Origin: Winogradskyella eximia
Lineage (GTDB): Bacteria; Bacteroidota; Bacteroidia; Flavobacteriales; Flavobacteriaceae
DNA length: 64,000 bases
Assembly: GCF_003386165.1 (NCBI RefSeq)
Contig: NZ_QRDV01000001.1
Span: 1,159,998 to 1,223,997 of the forward strand
Reading direction: 5' to 3'
Part shown: one piece after another, positions 38,890-48,753 of the stretch
Position numbering within the stretch: position 1 is the stretch's first letter
Layout: each line of letters begins with the position of its first letter
Translations under genes and position numbers: made by a program
The notes under the pieces: generated by a model
What the model was told of the DNA's origin: nothing
What the model saw: the letters and a program-made list of their open reading frames with translations, nothing else
Databases searched by the model: none

Positions 38890-41307
38890 ATGTTTAAAAA
38901 TTATTTCAAAATAGCACTCAGAAACCTCTGGAAGAACAGAACATTCACAGCACTCAATGTCGTAGGTCTTACAGTAGCATTCGGAGTAGCTCTATTATTA
39001 GGCATGTTTGCGGTTTTTCAATTGTCTTTTGATCGCTTTCATGACCATGGAGATACGATTTATAAAGTGTATTCAGAAGATAGTGGACCATACGGTATTG
39101 AAGCCAATACCTCAAAATCTGAACCTTTTGCGGCAGCACTTCGTGATGAGGTTACAGGAGTAGAGAAAATTACACGTTATAGTGGTTCTGGAGTTTTATT
39201 AACGTATCAAGACAAGCAACTCGGTATGGGGACTGCTTATGTGGATCCCGACTTTTTTGAAATGTTCAGCTTTCCCATTGTAAAAGGAGATACGGAAAAT
39301 CCAATAACGTCAGAGTCTTCGGTTGCGATGACAGAACAGGCTGCAAAACGCATATTTGGAGATGAGAATCCTATAGGGCAAACCGTTACTATTTTAAGAG
39401 ATGAAGTAGAAGTGCCTTTTAATGTCACCGCGATTATTGAAGATTTTCCGGATACAAGTTCTATAGGTTTTGATATCGTGCTCAATTTTAAAAGCCAAAA
39501 TGAACATGCCTACGCCAGAACTGTAGGACGTTGGGACATGGAGAATCATGAGGTGTATATGCAACTTTCTGAAGGTTTAAAACCTGAGCAATTTGAGAAA
39601 AGCACAGCAGATTTTACCCAATTACACTATAAAAATGAGATTGATAATGCCAAGCGTGATGGTTTTGAGCCTAATGCAGATGGCCTTTACAGACAAATAA
39701 AAGTATTGCCGTTGGCAGATGTTCGCTTTGCTAATTTTAATCAAGGAGTGGTTAGTGTCAATCGTACCATGCCGTATTTAGTTTTGGGAATTTCTTTTTT
39801 AATTCTGTTTATCGCTTGTGTGAATTTTATAAATATGAGTATTGCCAAAAGTTCACAACGTTTGCGCGAGATTGGCATGCGAAAAACACTTGGAGCCAAT
39901 AAAAAACAGCTCTTCTTTCAGTTTTGGGGAGAGAGCATTTTAGTGTTTTTAATGTCTATAGGTTTAGGGATTTTATTAGCTGTGGTGTTACTGCCTTATT
40001 TTCAAACACTCTTTAGAACGCAAGCTTCATTGGCAACGTTACTAAATCCATCATTACTGATTTTGCTAATTTTTAGTGTTTTGCTAATTACATTAATTGC
40101 AGGTGGTTATCCTGCATTACTCATGAGTCGTCTTGGAACTTTACAAAGTTTAAAAGGAAAGCTACAGGTCAATGGTAAAAATCGTTTACGTAATAGTTTA
40201 ATGGTTTTACAATTTGGGATTGCTATTTTATTGATAAGTGGTACGCTTGTACTTTGGGATCAGGTAGAATTTATGCGAACTAAAGATTTAGGGTTTAATA
40301 AAGATCAGGTCATTGCTTTTCCGCTTAATGGAAAACTCAACGATCAAAAAGCTATAGAATTACTTCGAAATACGCTTCAGGATAAGCCGAATATTGTGAG
40401 CATCACAGCATCCAATAATATTTTAGGTATTGGTAAAGATGGTAATCGAACAACGAGTGTCTTAGGTTTTGAGCACAAAGGGCGTGGAGTGGATACGCAT
40501 ATGTTAGTTGTTGATGCCGATTATGTTGAAACTTTAGATTTGAATATTATTGAAGGCCGTTCATTTCGAAAGAATTTAGTGAGCGATAGTCTATCGGTTA
40601 TTATCAATGAAGCGATGGCCAAACAGATGAATGAAGACGATATTTTAGCATCTCAAATCACACTAGATGATGCTTCATACAATATCGTTGGAGTAATTGA
40701 GGATTTTAACTTTCAGGAATTAGATCAGCATATTGCACCTATGACCTTATTTGCACTTCCTAATTGGAATCTAAGAAATGTCTATGTTAAAGTCACATCT
40801 CAAAATTTAGAACAGGCTTATGATGATGTAAAAACAGCTTGGAATACCATAGAGCCTAATGTGGAGTTTCAAGGCTCATTTTTAAATGAAAATATAGAAC
40901 GGACCTTACGCAACGAACGCACTATGATTACCATGATTGGTAGTGGATCAATACTAGCGATTATCTTAAGCTGTATCGGTTTGTTTGCCATGTCATTGCT
41001 TATTGTGGCACAACGACGAAAGGAAATTGGTGTACGTAAAATTGTTGGTGCGAGTGTCTCTGCAATTACGGTATTGCTTACCAAAGACTTTCTGAAATTA
41101 GTTGTTATTGCATTTCTTATGGCTACACCTATTGCGTGGTGGACCATGAATAAATGGTTACAGAACTATCCGTATCGTATTGATCTTAATATTTGGATTT
41201 TCCTTGCAGCTGGTGGAATTGCCGTGTTAATAGCCATGCTAACCATAGCTGTAAAGACAATAAAAGCCGCAACATCTAATCCTGTAGAATCTTTAAGAAC
41301 GGAATAA
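38890..41307 (+). CDS. FtsX/MacB-type ABC permease 2 of 5
   Basis: This is an 805-residue double FtsX permease with the same layout as its neighbours: TM1 at about residues 18-42, FtsX 1 at about 290-410 (INMSIAKSSQRLREIGMRKTLGANKKQLFFQF), TM5 near 430, FtsX 2 at about 680-800 (QRRKEIGVRKIVGASVSAITVLLTKDF), ending ATSNPVESLRTE. The first 20 bases after the start region (AAAAATTATTTCAAAATAGC, 38896-38915) are identical in permeases 1 and 3. The periplasmic domains differ strongly from the other copies, which suggests that substrate contact has diversified while the core is kept. The gene lies 59 bp after permease 1. Confidence 0.92.
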   Translation: MFKNYFKIALRNLWKNRTFTALNVVGLTVAFGVALLLGMFAVFQLSFDRFHDHGDTIYKVYSEDSGPYGIEANTSKSEPFAAALRDEVTGVEKITRYSGSGVLLTYQDKQLGMGTAYVDPDFFEMFSFPIVKGDTENPITSESSVAMTEQAAKRIFGDENPIGQTVTILRDEVEVPFNVTAIIEDFPDTSSIGFDIVLNFKSQNEHAYARTVGRWDMENHEVYMQLSEGLKPEQFEKSTADFTQLHYKNEIDNAKRDGFEPNADGLYRQIKVLPLADVRFANFNQGVVSVNRTMPYLVLGISFLILFIACVNFINMSIAKSSQRLREIGMRKTLGANKKQLFFQFWGESILVFLMSIGLGILLAVVLLPYFQTLFRTQASLATLLNPSLLILLIFSVLLITLIAGGYPALLMSRLGTLQSLKGKLQVNGKNRLRNSLMVLQFGIAILLISGTLVLWDQVEFMRTKDLGFNKDQVIAFPLNGKLNDQKAIELLRNTLQDKPNIVSITASNNILGIGKDGNRTTSVLGFEHKGRGVDTHMLVVDADYVETLDLNIIEGRSFRKNLVSDSLSVIINEAMAKQMNEDDILASQITLDDASYNIVGVIEDFNFQELDQHIAPMTLFALPNWNLRNVYVKVTSQNLEQAYDDVKTAWNTIEPNVEFQGSFLNENIERTLRNERTMITMIGSGSILAIILSCIGLFAMSLLIVAQRRKEIGVRKIVGASVSAITVLLTKDFLKLVVIAFLMATPIAWWTMNKWLQNYPYRIDLNIWIFLAAGGIAVLIAMLTIAVKTIKAATSNPVESLRTE

Positions 41308-41331
41308 CTAATCCATTAAATCATACACATC

Positions 41332-43779
41332 ATGATTAAAAATTATTTCAAAATAGCCTGGAGGAATCTTATGAAGCATAAGGTGTTTTCTCTAATTAAT
41401 ATCATAGGTCTTACTATAGGGTTAAGTGCGTCGTTTGTAATTGGTTTAATGGTGTATTATGATGCTACCTTTGATGACTTTCATAAAGATGGTGACCGCA
41501 TTTATAGAGTGGTTACCGATTTAATTAGTCCAGAAGATACCTTTTCTATTTCTGGAGTCACCTTAGCATTAGAAGATGAAATAAAGGATGATTCCAATTT
41601 TGAAACGGTTGGTAGCTTTTATATAGAACGCCCTTCAAAAGTTGAAAATAGAGAATTAGGTTCGCAATTTAAGTGGCCAAACTTCGTCATTTTTACAGAT
41701 GCCAATTATTTTAAGATTTTCAATTACACGTTTTTAGCAGGAGATGAAACTAACATCTTATCACATCCAAATAGTGTTATACTAACTGAAAATAGAGCAG
41801 CAGATTACTTTCCAAATACGGTGCCTTCAGATATTATAGGAAAGACTCTAGTTTATAACGATTCCCTTAATGTTACTGTAACAGGTATTGTTGAAAATTT
41901 TAAAGAAAGAACCGATTTTGTGTTCGAAGAATTTATAGCAAAACCTCTTCTTTTGCAAACCCGATTACGAGAAAATTTCCTCAATTTAAATTGGAATAAT
42001 ACAAATGATGCTTCACAACTCTTTGTAAAAGTAGCTTCTAATGCCGATGTATCAGCCATACAAAATCGTCTTGATAATTTAGCTGCAGCGCACCAAGATG
42101 AAGATTCAAAAAAATATGGTGATGAGCAAAAGTTTGGATTACAACCGCTATCAGATATTCATTTTAATGAAAAATATGGCATCTATGATTGGACAAAAGG
42201 GCAAGCCAATAAATCACTATTGACAAACTTGGCTTTAGTGGCTGTATTCCTCTTATTATTAGGCTGTATCAATTTTATTAACCTCAATACAGCTCAAGCA
42301 TCTCAACGCGCCAAAGAGATTGGTATTCGTAAAACCTTAGGGAGTTCTAGGAAGCAATTGATTAGTCAGTTTATGGGAGAGACCTTTTTATTGGTGCTTA
42401 TATCTGCTCTATTGTCTGTTTTACTTTCTAAATGGTTAATAAATGTGTTTTCAGATTTTGTGCCAGATGGTCTAAATTTTGAGCTTTTTAAATCGCCTTT
42501 AATTGTTGTAAGTGCCATCGTTTTATTAATTATAGTAACCTTTTTATCAGGATTTTATCCAGCCCTAATTTTATCAAAATTTAATACCGTTTCCGTATTA
42601 AAAAATCATTTAGCTGTTGGCGATAAAAAGGTGAAACTAAGAAAGTTTTTAACCATTTTTCAGTTCACCATTGCTCAGATTTTCATAATTGCCACCTTAT
42701 TGGTTGGTAAACAAATTAATTTTCTACTCACTACAGATATGGGTTTTAAAACGGATGCTATTATTTCTGTTTATAGTCCAAGAGGTGAGCGTGAAGTTTC
42801 CAAAAAAGAGCTTTATGCTGAAAAATTAAGAGCTATTCCAGAAATAAAAGAAATTAGTATAGGTGGTACACCTCCAGCATCGATATCTACAAATAGCACC
42901 TCTCTTTCCTATAACAATGGTGAAAAAGAGGTTAATACCGATTTGCAATTTATTTTTGGGGACATTAATTATTCTAAAGTCTTTGAGTTAGATATTTTAG
43001 CAGGAAGAAGTATAAGAAATGATACGGTTAAAGAGTTAGTCATAAACGAAACCTGTAGAAAAAAACTAGGTTTTAAAAGTCCAGAGGAAGCCGTTGGTAA
43101 GATCGTTTTGTTAGGTGGTGAGAATGTTCCGATTGTGGGTGTTATGGCCGATTTTTTTCAACGTTCATTGAAAAGTAATATTAAACCTATGGCATTTCGT
43201 GGCGATTGGAACCGTCCAGATTGGAGTCAATTTCAGGGACTACATTTAGCGTTGCAAAATGAATCTTCCGAAGGCTTAAAAACAACATTGTCTAAAATTG
43301 AAAATGCTTATAAATCCGTCTATACAGAAATAGATGATTATCGCGTAGAGTTTTTAGACGAAAGCATTCAAAATTTCTATAATCGCGAACGTAAAATGTC
43401 TAAACTATTAAATTGGGCTACGGGCTTATCTATTTTAATTAGCTGTTTAGGATTATTGGGTCTTGTAATTTATACCACAAACAGACGTGTAAAAGAGATA
43501 GGAGTACGCAAAGTTTTAGGTGCTTCATTATTTCAAATTAACACAATCCTATGTAAGGAATTTTTAATCTTGGTTGCGATTGCTTTTGTAATTGCGGCAC
43601 CAATTGCTTGGTATGGGATTAATAATTGGTTGCAAGATTTTGCCTATAAAACGAGTATTGGTTTCTGGGTGTTTTTAGTAAGCGGATTAGCTATGATTTT
43701 CTTTGCTTTAATAGTCATCAGTGTAAAGACGCTTCAGGCTGCAAATGCCAATCCTGTAGATTCATTGCGTTCAGAATAA
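41332..43779 (+). CDS. FtsX/MacB-type ABC permease 3 of 5
   Basis: This is an 815-residue double FtsX permease, the longest of the five. The N-terminus MIKNYFKIAWRNLMKHKVFSLIN leads into TM1 (about 18-42). FtsX 1 has NLNTAQASQRAKEIGIRKTLGSSRKQL, FtsX 2 has TNRRVKEIGVRKVLGASLFQINTIL, and the end is ANANPVDSLRSE. It follows permease 2 by 24 bp. The 20-base segment 41338-41357 is identical to permeases 1 and 2. Right after its stop codon the second enhancer/promoter copy begins at 43781, so this gene closes the first transcription unit unless there is read-through. Confidence 0.92.
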   Translation: MIKNYFKIAWRNLMKHKVFSLINIIGLTIGLSASFVIGLMVYYDATFDDFHKDGDRIYRVVTDLISPEDTFSISGVTLALEDEIKDDSNFETVGSFYIERPSKVENRELGSQFKWPNFVIFTDANYFKIFNYTFLAGDETNILSHPNSVILTENRAADYFPNTVPSDIIGKTLVYNDSLNVTVTGIVENFKERTDFVFEEFIAKPLLLQTRLRENFLNLNWNNTNDASQLFVKVASNADVSAIQNRLDNLAAAHQDEDSKKYGDEQKFGLQPLSDIHFNEKYGIYDWTKGQANKSLLTNLALVAVFLLLLGCINFINLNTAQASQRAKEIGIRKTLGSSRKQLISQFMGETFLLVLISALLSVLLSKWLINVFSDFVPDGLNFELFKSPLIVVSAIVLLIIVTFLSGFYPALILSKFNTVSVLKNHLAVGDKKVKLRKFLTIFQFTIAQIFIIATLLVGKQINFLLTTDMGFKTDAIISVYSPRGEREVSKKELYAEKLRAIPEIKEISIGGTPPASISTNSTSLSYNNGEKEVNTDLQFIFGDINYSKVFELDILAGRSIRNDTVKELVINETCRKKLGFKSPEEAVGKIVLLGGENVPIVGVMADFFQRSLKSNIKPMAFRGDWNRPDWSQFQGLHLALQNESSEGLKTTLSKIENAYKSVYTEIDDYRVEFLDESIQNFYNRERKMSKLLNWATGLSILISCLGLLGLVIYTTNRRVKEIGVRKVLGASLFQINTILCKEFLILVAIAFVIAAPIAWYGINNWLQDFAYKTSIGFWVFLVSGLAMIFFALIVISVKTLQAANANPVDSLRSE

Positions 43780-43780
43780 A

Positions 43781-43887
43781 GTGTTCGATTACGAACAAAT
43801 AGTGTACTAAAAACGAACACTATTAAATTTTGAATTAAAGTTAATTTGTTGATAGTCAATAGTTTATGGTTTTGGCATCATCTTCAC
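43781..43887 (+). promoter_or_regulatory. Twin-dyad enhancer and sigma-54-like promoter, copy 2
   Basis: Site A is GTGTTCG-ATTA-CGAACAA (43781-43798), with perfect TGTTCG/CGAACA arms. Site B is GTGTACTAAAAACGAACAC (43802-43820). The -24/-12 region is TTGGCATCATCTTCACT (43872-43888), with GG at 43874-43875 and AC at 43886-43887. Spacings A-B (21 bp) and B-GG (72 bp) are identical to copy 1 at 34126. The downstream bases CTATATA are shared as well. The chosen start of permease 4 lies ~42 bp after the -12 position. Confidence 0.7.
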
Positions 43888-43928
43888 TATATAGTGAGTA
43901 GAAGTAATTAATTCAGTTGAAAAATAGT

Positions 43929-46280
43929 ATGATTTTAAATTATATAAAAATAGCATTCCGGACGTTACGTAAAAATAAAGGGTATAGCTTTCTGAATATT
44001 TTCGGATTAGCCATAGGAATTACGTGTGCCAGTTTAATCTTTCTATGGGTTGAAGATGAGTTGAGTTTTAATTCGGAATTTGATAAACAAGATCAAGTCT
44101 ATTATGTGCCAACGCATCAAGAATATGATGGAGAATGGCGAACGTTCAATTCTACACCAGGACCATTTGCGGAAGCTATGAAAACTGAAATTCCAGGAAT
44201 TGTTAAGGCATCGCGTACCAAGCATAGAGACTTTTTATTTGCGGTTAATGATAATGCCATTAATAGCGGTGGACGTTTTGTAGATGCCGATTTTATTGAG
44301 ATTTTTAGTTTAAAGTTTGTAGAAGGAAATGCTAAAGACGCCTTTAAGAATCCGGAAGCTATTGTTATTACTAAAGAAACCGCAGAACAGCTTTATGGAG
44401 AAAACACCAAAGTATTAGGCAACGTCTTAACTATAGATAATAAAGACCAATACCTCATTACTGGAGTGATTGGGAATTTGCCGAAAAACGTGACGTTTCC
44501 TATCAACTGGATTGCACCATTTGAACGTTGGAGTGGAGATAAAGAATGGACCAATGAATATGGTAGTTTCTTTGCAGATACCTTTGTAGCATTATCACCA
44601 GAAGCTGATTTTAATGCTGTTGATGCACAAGTAAGAGGTTTATTAGAGAAAAAAACAGGAGATAGTGATTCAAAAGCATTTTTACATTCCATAAAAGATT
44701 GGCATTTAAGAGATCATTTTGAAAATGGAAAGCAAGTGGGAGGACGCATTGATTCGGTTAGACTATTTACCATCATTGCTTTAATTATTTTACTCATTGC
44801 GTGTATCAATTTTATGAATTTATCTACAGCACGAAGTGAAAAACGGGCTAACGAGGTTGGAGTGCGTAAAGCCATGGGCTCTGGTCGTACACGATTGATT
44901 TTTCAATTTATTTCAGAAGCTTTAATTCTGGCGTTTATAGCAACTTTAGTGAGTGTTTTATTACTTTTTATGTTATTACCACAATTCAATTTACTTATAG
45001 AGAAAGATTTAGTTTTAGGATTGGCTAAGCCGTTACATATGGTCTTTTTATTAGGGATTACGTTGGTGTGTGGCATCTTCGCAGGACTGTATCCGGCTTT
45101 TTATCTATCCTCATTTAAGCCTGTTGAGGTTTTAAAAGGATTAAAAGTTACACAAGGTTCTGCAAATTATATCCGGAAAGGGCTCGTTGTTGGTCAGTTT
45201 ACAATTTCAATCGTTTTTATCATTTGTACGATTCTCGTGTATCAACAACTTCAGCATATAAAAAATAGAGACTTAGGTTTTGATAAAAACCAATTGATTT
45301 CATTGAATGTCAATGGGACGATGATTGAAAAATTTGATGTCATCAAACAAGATTTAATACAAACAGGAGCGGTTTCAAGCGTCGGTTTAAATAATTCTGG
45401 GATTCTAAATGGAGGTAATAATGGTTCTAACTTAACTTGGACAGGAGGTACAAATACTGAAGATGTATTAATTTTCTTTAGATATGTCAGTTCCGATTTT
45501 TTAGAAACTGCAGGTATGGAAATCGTTGAAGGTCGTGGGTTTTATGAAAATATGGCAAAAGACAGTGCGAGTGTTTTAATTACAGAATCGTTTGCTAAAC
45601 TGATGGGACAAGGCAGTGCAATTGGTAAAAAGATAGATCGAGGAGATGTGTATACAGTTGTTGGCGTTGTAAAAGATTACCTATTTGATGACATGTATGG
45701 ACAAAGCGACCCTGTGATGTTTTTTAACTATCATGGTGAAGCGAGTTATATGTATTTAAAAACAAATCCTAAAATAGGAACTAGCGATGTGTTGTCTAAA
45801 ATTGAAGCGGTAATGAAAAAACACAATCCAGCGTTTCCTTTTGAATACAGCTTTGTAGATGATGCTTTTAATGCCAAATTTAAAAGTGAACAACTTGTCG
45901 GAAAGTTATCTCAACTCTTTGCTTTATTAGCAATTCTTATTTCGTGTTTGGGACTTTTTGGACTGGCGGCTTATACCGCAGAGCAGCGTAGTAAAGAAAT
46001 TGGAGTTCGTAAAGTTTTAGGAGCAAGTGTTGCAGGCATCGTAAAATTATTATCTAAAGACTTTTTAAAACTCGTTGGTCTTGCCATTGTAATTGCTATT
46101 CCTATGGCTTGGTATGTTATGGATAATTGGCTAGGAAATTATGCATATCGTATAGAAATCAATTGGTGGGTTTTTGTCATAGCTGGTGCCGTAGCGATTG
46201 TAATTGCGATGGTAACGGTAAGCTTTCAGGCTGTAAAAGCAGCATTAGCAAATCCTGTGGATAGTTTAAAAACGGAATAA
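43929..46280 (+). CDS. FtsX/MacB-type ABC permease 4 of 5
   Basis: This is a 783-residue double FtsX permease: TM1 at about residues 18-40, FtsX 1 with STARSEKRANEVGVRKAMGSGRTRLIFQF, FtsX 2 with EQRSKEIGVRKVLGASVAGIVKLLSKDF, end LANPVDSLKTE. The frame also opens at a TTG (43917), but I prefer the ATG at 43929 because MILNYIKIAFRTLRKNKGYSF then aligns with the starts of the other four. It has its own copy of the enhancer/promoter, so permeases 4-5, ATPase 2 and possibly the TolC-like gene may be a second unit under the same regulator. It looks closer to permease 1 than to its neighbours in the FtsX segments; this is a visual impression. Confidence 0.92.
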   Translation: MILNYIKIAFRTLRKNKGYSFLNIFGLAIGITCASLIFLWVEDELSFNSEFDKQDQVYYVPTHQEYDGEWRTFNSTPGPFAEAMKTEIPGIVKASRTKHRDFLFAVNDNAINSGGRFVDADFIEIFSLKFVEGNAKDAFKNPEAIVITKETAEQLYGENTKVLGNVLTIDNKDQYLITGVIGNLPKNVTFPINWIAPFERWSGDKEWTNEYGSFFADTFVALSPEADFNAVDAQVRGLLEKKTGDSDSKAFLHSIKDWHLRDHFENGKQVGGRIDSVRLFTIIALIILLIACINFMNLSTARSEKRANEVGVRKAMGSGRTRLIFQFISEALILAFIATLVSVLLLFMLLPQFNLLIEKDLVLGLAKPLHMVFLLGITLVCGIFAGLYPAFYLSSFKPVEVLKGLKVTQGSANYIRKGLVVGQFTISIVFIICTILVYQQLQHIKNRDLGFDKNQLISLNVNGTMIEKFDVIKQDLIQTGAVSSVGLNNSGILNGGNNGSNLTWTGGTNTEDVLIFFRYVSSDFLETAGMEIVEGRGFYENMAKDSASVLITESFAKLMGQGSAIGKKIDRGDVYTVVGVVKDYLFDDMYGQSDPVMFFNYHGEASYMYLKTNPKIGTSDVLSKIEAVMKKHNPAFPFEYSFVDDAFNAKFKSEQLVGKLSQLFALLAILISCLGLFGLAAYTAEQRSKEIGVRKVLGASVAGIVKLLSKDFLKLVGLAIVIAIPMAWYVMDNWLGNYAYRIEINWWVFVIAGAVAIVIAMVTVSFQAVKAALANPVDSLKTE

Positions 46281-46313
46281 AATGATTTTGTAAAAGAAAA
46301 AAAATATAAGATT

Positions 46314-48737
46314 ATGATTAAGAATAACATAAAGTTAGCATGGCGTAGTATTCGGAAAAACCGTTTGTTTTCAATGATTAGTCTTACAGGATTAACTCTT
46401 GGTCTGTTAGCTTGCATAAGTGTTGTCAGTGTTGTTTTGGATGATTTCTCATACGATTCGCAATGGTCGCGCAAAGATGATATTCATCGCCTGTTGACGA
46501 ATGTAGATATGGGTAATGATGTGTCTAATAAAATGTCGGCGTCTTGGGCAGGTTTAAGACCAGCATTAATGGATAATTTCCCAGAGGTAGAAGCGGTAAC
46601 AAATATTTATACAGTAGATCGACATATTAAAAAAAATATAGAGGACACTGATGTTATAGATTTAAAGGCATTGGAAACGGATTCTCTTATTTGGGATTTG
46701 TTCGATTTTAAAGTAATTTCTGGTAATCCAAAACAGTTCATTCATGGTAAATCAAATCTTGTTTTAACTAAAACATTAAAGGATAAATTATTTCCAGATG
46801 AGGATGTTATTGGTAAAATTGTTTTCAGCATTCCAAGTTTTGGTAGCGAACCAACCCCGTTTTTAATCACAGGTATCATAGAGAATATACCTAGTAATAC
46901 ACACTTAAGGGCAGAAGCACTCATAATTGAGAAAGGGCGTTTAGAGGCATTGTATAAAGAACAGTATGGTTCATTTACGAGAAATTATGTTCTATTTAAA
47001 ACAGGAACAGATGTCAATAAATTTTCAGAAAAACTAAATACTTGGTATACAGATTTTGTAGGTGGTGAAACTAAATATTCTTATGAATTTCAGCCCATTT
47101 CAGATACTTATCTTAATTCAGAATTTGATAATGAAATTGATATTAAAGGTAATAGGTCAACAGATTATATTTTACTGGGAGTTGCTATTTTAGTATTGTT
47201 TATTGCTTGTGTCAACTTTGTGAATCTAAGTGTTGCACGATCTTTAACACGTATTAAAGAAGTTGGTGTACGAAAAGTTATTGGTGCAGATCGAAAGCAG
47301 ATTATCACTCAATTTTTAGTAGAATCATTAATGTATTTCGTGATTGCTTCTTTGATAGCATTACCAACGTTTTATCTCATAATCCCTTTTATAGAGCAGT
47401 TTATTGGTCATGCTTTACAAGTATCATTATTAAGTAGCTTAGAATATTTGAGCTTAGGATTTGTAGCTGTTTTTATAGTAGCAGTAATAACAGGTACATA
47501 TCCTGCATTTTTAATTTCTGGTTTTAAGCCAATGAATTCTTTAAAAGGTTTAATTAATAAGAATGAAATTTATGGCCAACAATTCATTCAAAAAGGATTA
47601 GTTGTTGTTCAATTTTCTATCGCAATTATAGTATTAGTTTCTGTATTTATAGTTAAATCTCAACTCGATTTTATCAATAATAAAGATTTAGGTTATGATG
47701 AAGAAAATCTGTTAGCTATTAACCCAACATCATGGGATGGTAAAGGAGAAAGTTTTCATAAGGAAATAACCAATATTCCAGGAGTAACCTCTGCAAGTCT
47801 TGCAAATTGGAGACCTACATTTGGTTCTGGTGGGATGCTAAAATCAATTGATAATCCAAATAATCTAGGTTCAAAAATGCAAGTCTGGTTTATTGCTGGT
47901 GATGTGCATTTACCAAAAACATTAGGTGTTAAGCTGATTTCTGGGCGATTGTTTGATGAAAAATTGATAACAGATGCACCACAATCAAAACCAATTGCAT
48001 TTAATAATGAAGAGAAAAAAGTAAATACGCAACCTTCAATATTAACCGAGTTTACAGCTAATGCATTACAGGTTACAAAAATGAATACAACAATACCAGA
48101 ATTAGAAACAAATCCAATTGGCATTGTAAAAAGCTTTCATACCCAATCTTTGAGATATGACTTTAAGCCTGTTGTTATTGTTGGAGAATCGAATCCTGAT
48201 TATAGTAGTATGCTTATTAGAGTAAAAGAAGGAACTTCGAGTGAGGTTACAGCGAAAATAAACAAGATTTGGAAACAAATGTTTCCGAATAAATATCTCG
48301 CAATGAATTGGGTAGATGATCTTGTGGAAAAGCAATATTTAGAAGAAGATCGTTTGCAAAGCTTCTTTTCCTTTTTTAGTATGTTAAGTCTTTTATTGTC
48401 TGCAATAGGTGTTTTTGGTCTTGTAGCGCAATCTACAGAACAACGTATTAAAGAAATAGGAGTACGTAAGGTTCTTGGAGCATCAGTTAAATCGATAGTC
48501 GTTTTATTTAGTAAAGATTATGTAAAGTTAGTGGCCATTGCGATTGTGATAGCTTTACCTATTGCTTGGTTTGCAACATCAAAATGGTTACAAGATTTTG
48601 CTTACCGAATATCAGTAGAATGGGTAGTTTTATTATTGGCGGCTTCAATAGTTTTGGTTATTGCATTAACAACAGTGGTAGTTCAGTCAATTAGAGCAGC
48701 CATAAGAAATCCTATAAAAAGTTTAAGAACAGAGTAA
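46314..48737 (+). CDS. FtsX/MacB-type ABC permease 5 of 5
   Basis: This is an 807-residue double FtsX permease and the most divergent start of the set (MIKNNIKLAWRSIRKNRLFSMISLTGLTLG). FtsX 1 has NLSVARSLTRIKEVGVRKVIGADRKQIITQF, FtsX 2 has STEQRIKEIGVRKVLGASVKSIVVLFSKDY, and the end is IRNPIKSLRTE. TM1 is at about residues 20-42. It follows permease 4 by 33 bp and precedes ATPase 2 by 16 bp, so the last permease is the one most tightly linked to the second ATPase. Confidence 0.92.
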   Translation: MIKNNIKLAWRSIRKNRLFSMISLTGLTLGLLACISVVSVVLDDFSYDSQWSRKDDIHRLLTNVDMGNDVSNKMSASWAGLRPALMDNFPEVEAVTNIYTVDRHIKKNIEDTDVIDLKALETDSLIWDLFDFKVISGNPKQFIHGKSNLVLTKTLKDKLFPDEDVIGKIVFSIPSFGSEPTPFLITGIIENIPSNTHLRAEALIIEKGRLEALYKEQYGSFTRNYVLFKTGTDVNKFSEKLNTWYTDFVGGETKYSYEFQPISDTYLNSEFDNEIDIKGNRSTDYILLGVAILVLFIACVNFVNLSVARSLTRIKEVGVRKVIGADRKQIITQFLVESLMYFVIASLIALPTFYLIIPFIEQFIGHALQVSLLSSLEYLSLGFVAVFIVAVITGTYPAFLISGFKPMNSLKGLINKNEIYGQQFIQKGLVVVQFSIAIIVLVSVFIVKSQLDFINNKDLGYDEENLLAINPTSWDGKGESFHKEITNIPGVTSASLANWRPTFGSGGMLKSIDNPNNLGSKMQVWFIAGDVHLPKTLGVKLISGRLFDEKLITDAPQSKPIAFNNEEKKVNTQPSILTEFTANALQVTKMNTTIPELETNPIGIVKSFHTQSLRYDFKPVVIVGESNPDYSSMLIRVKEGTSSEVTAKINKIWKQMFPNKYLAMNWVDDLVEKQYLEEDRLQSFFSFFSMLSLLLSAIGVFGLVAQSTEQRIKEIGVRKVLGASVKSIVVLFSKDYVKLVAIAIVIALPIAWFATSKWLQDFAYRISVEWVVLLLAASIVLVIALTTVVVQSIRAAIRNPIKSLRTE

Positions 48738-48753
48738 AAACACATCAATCAAA

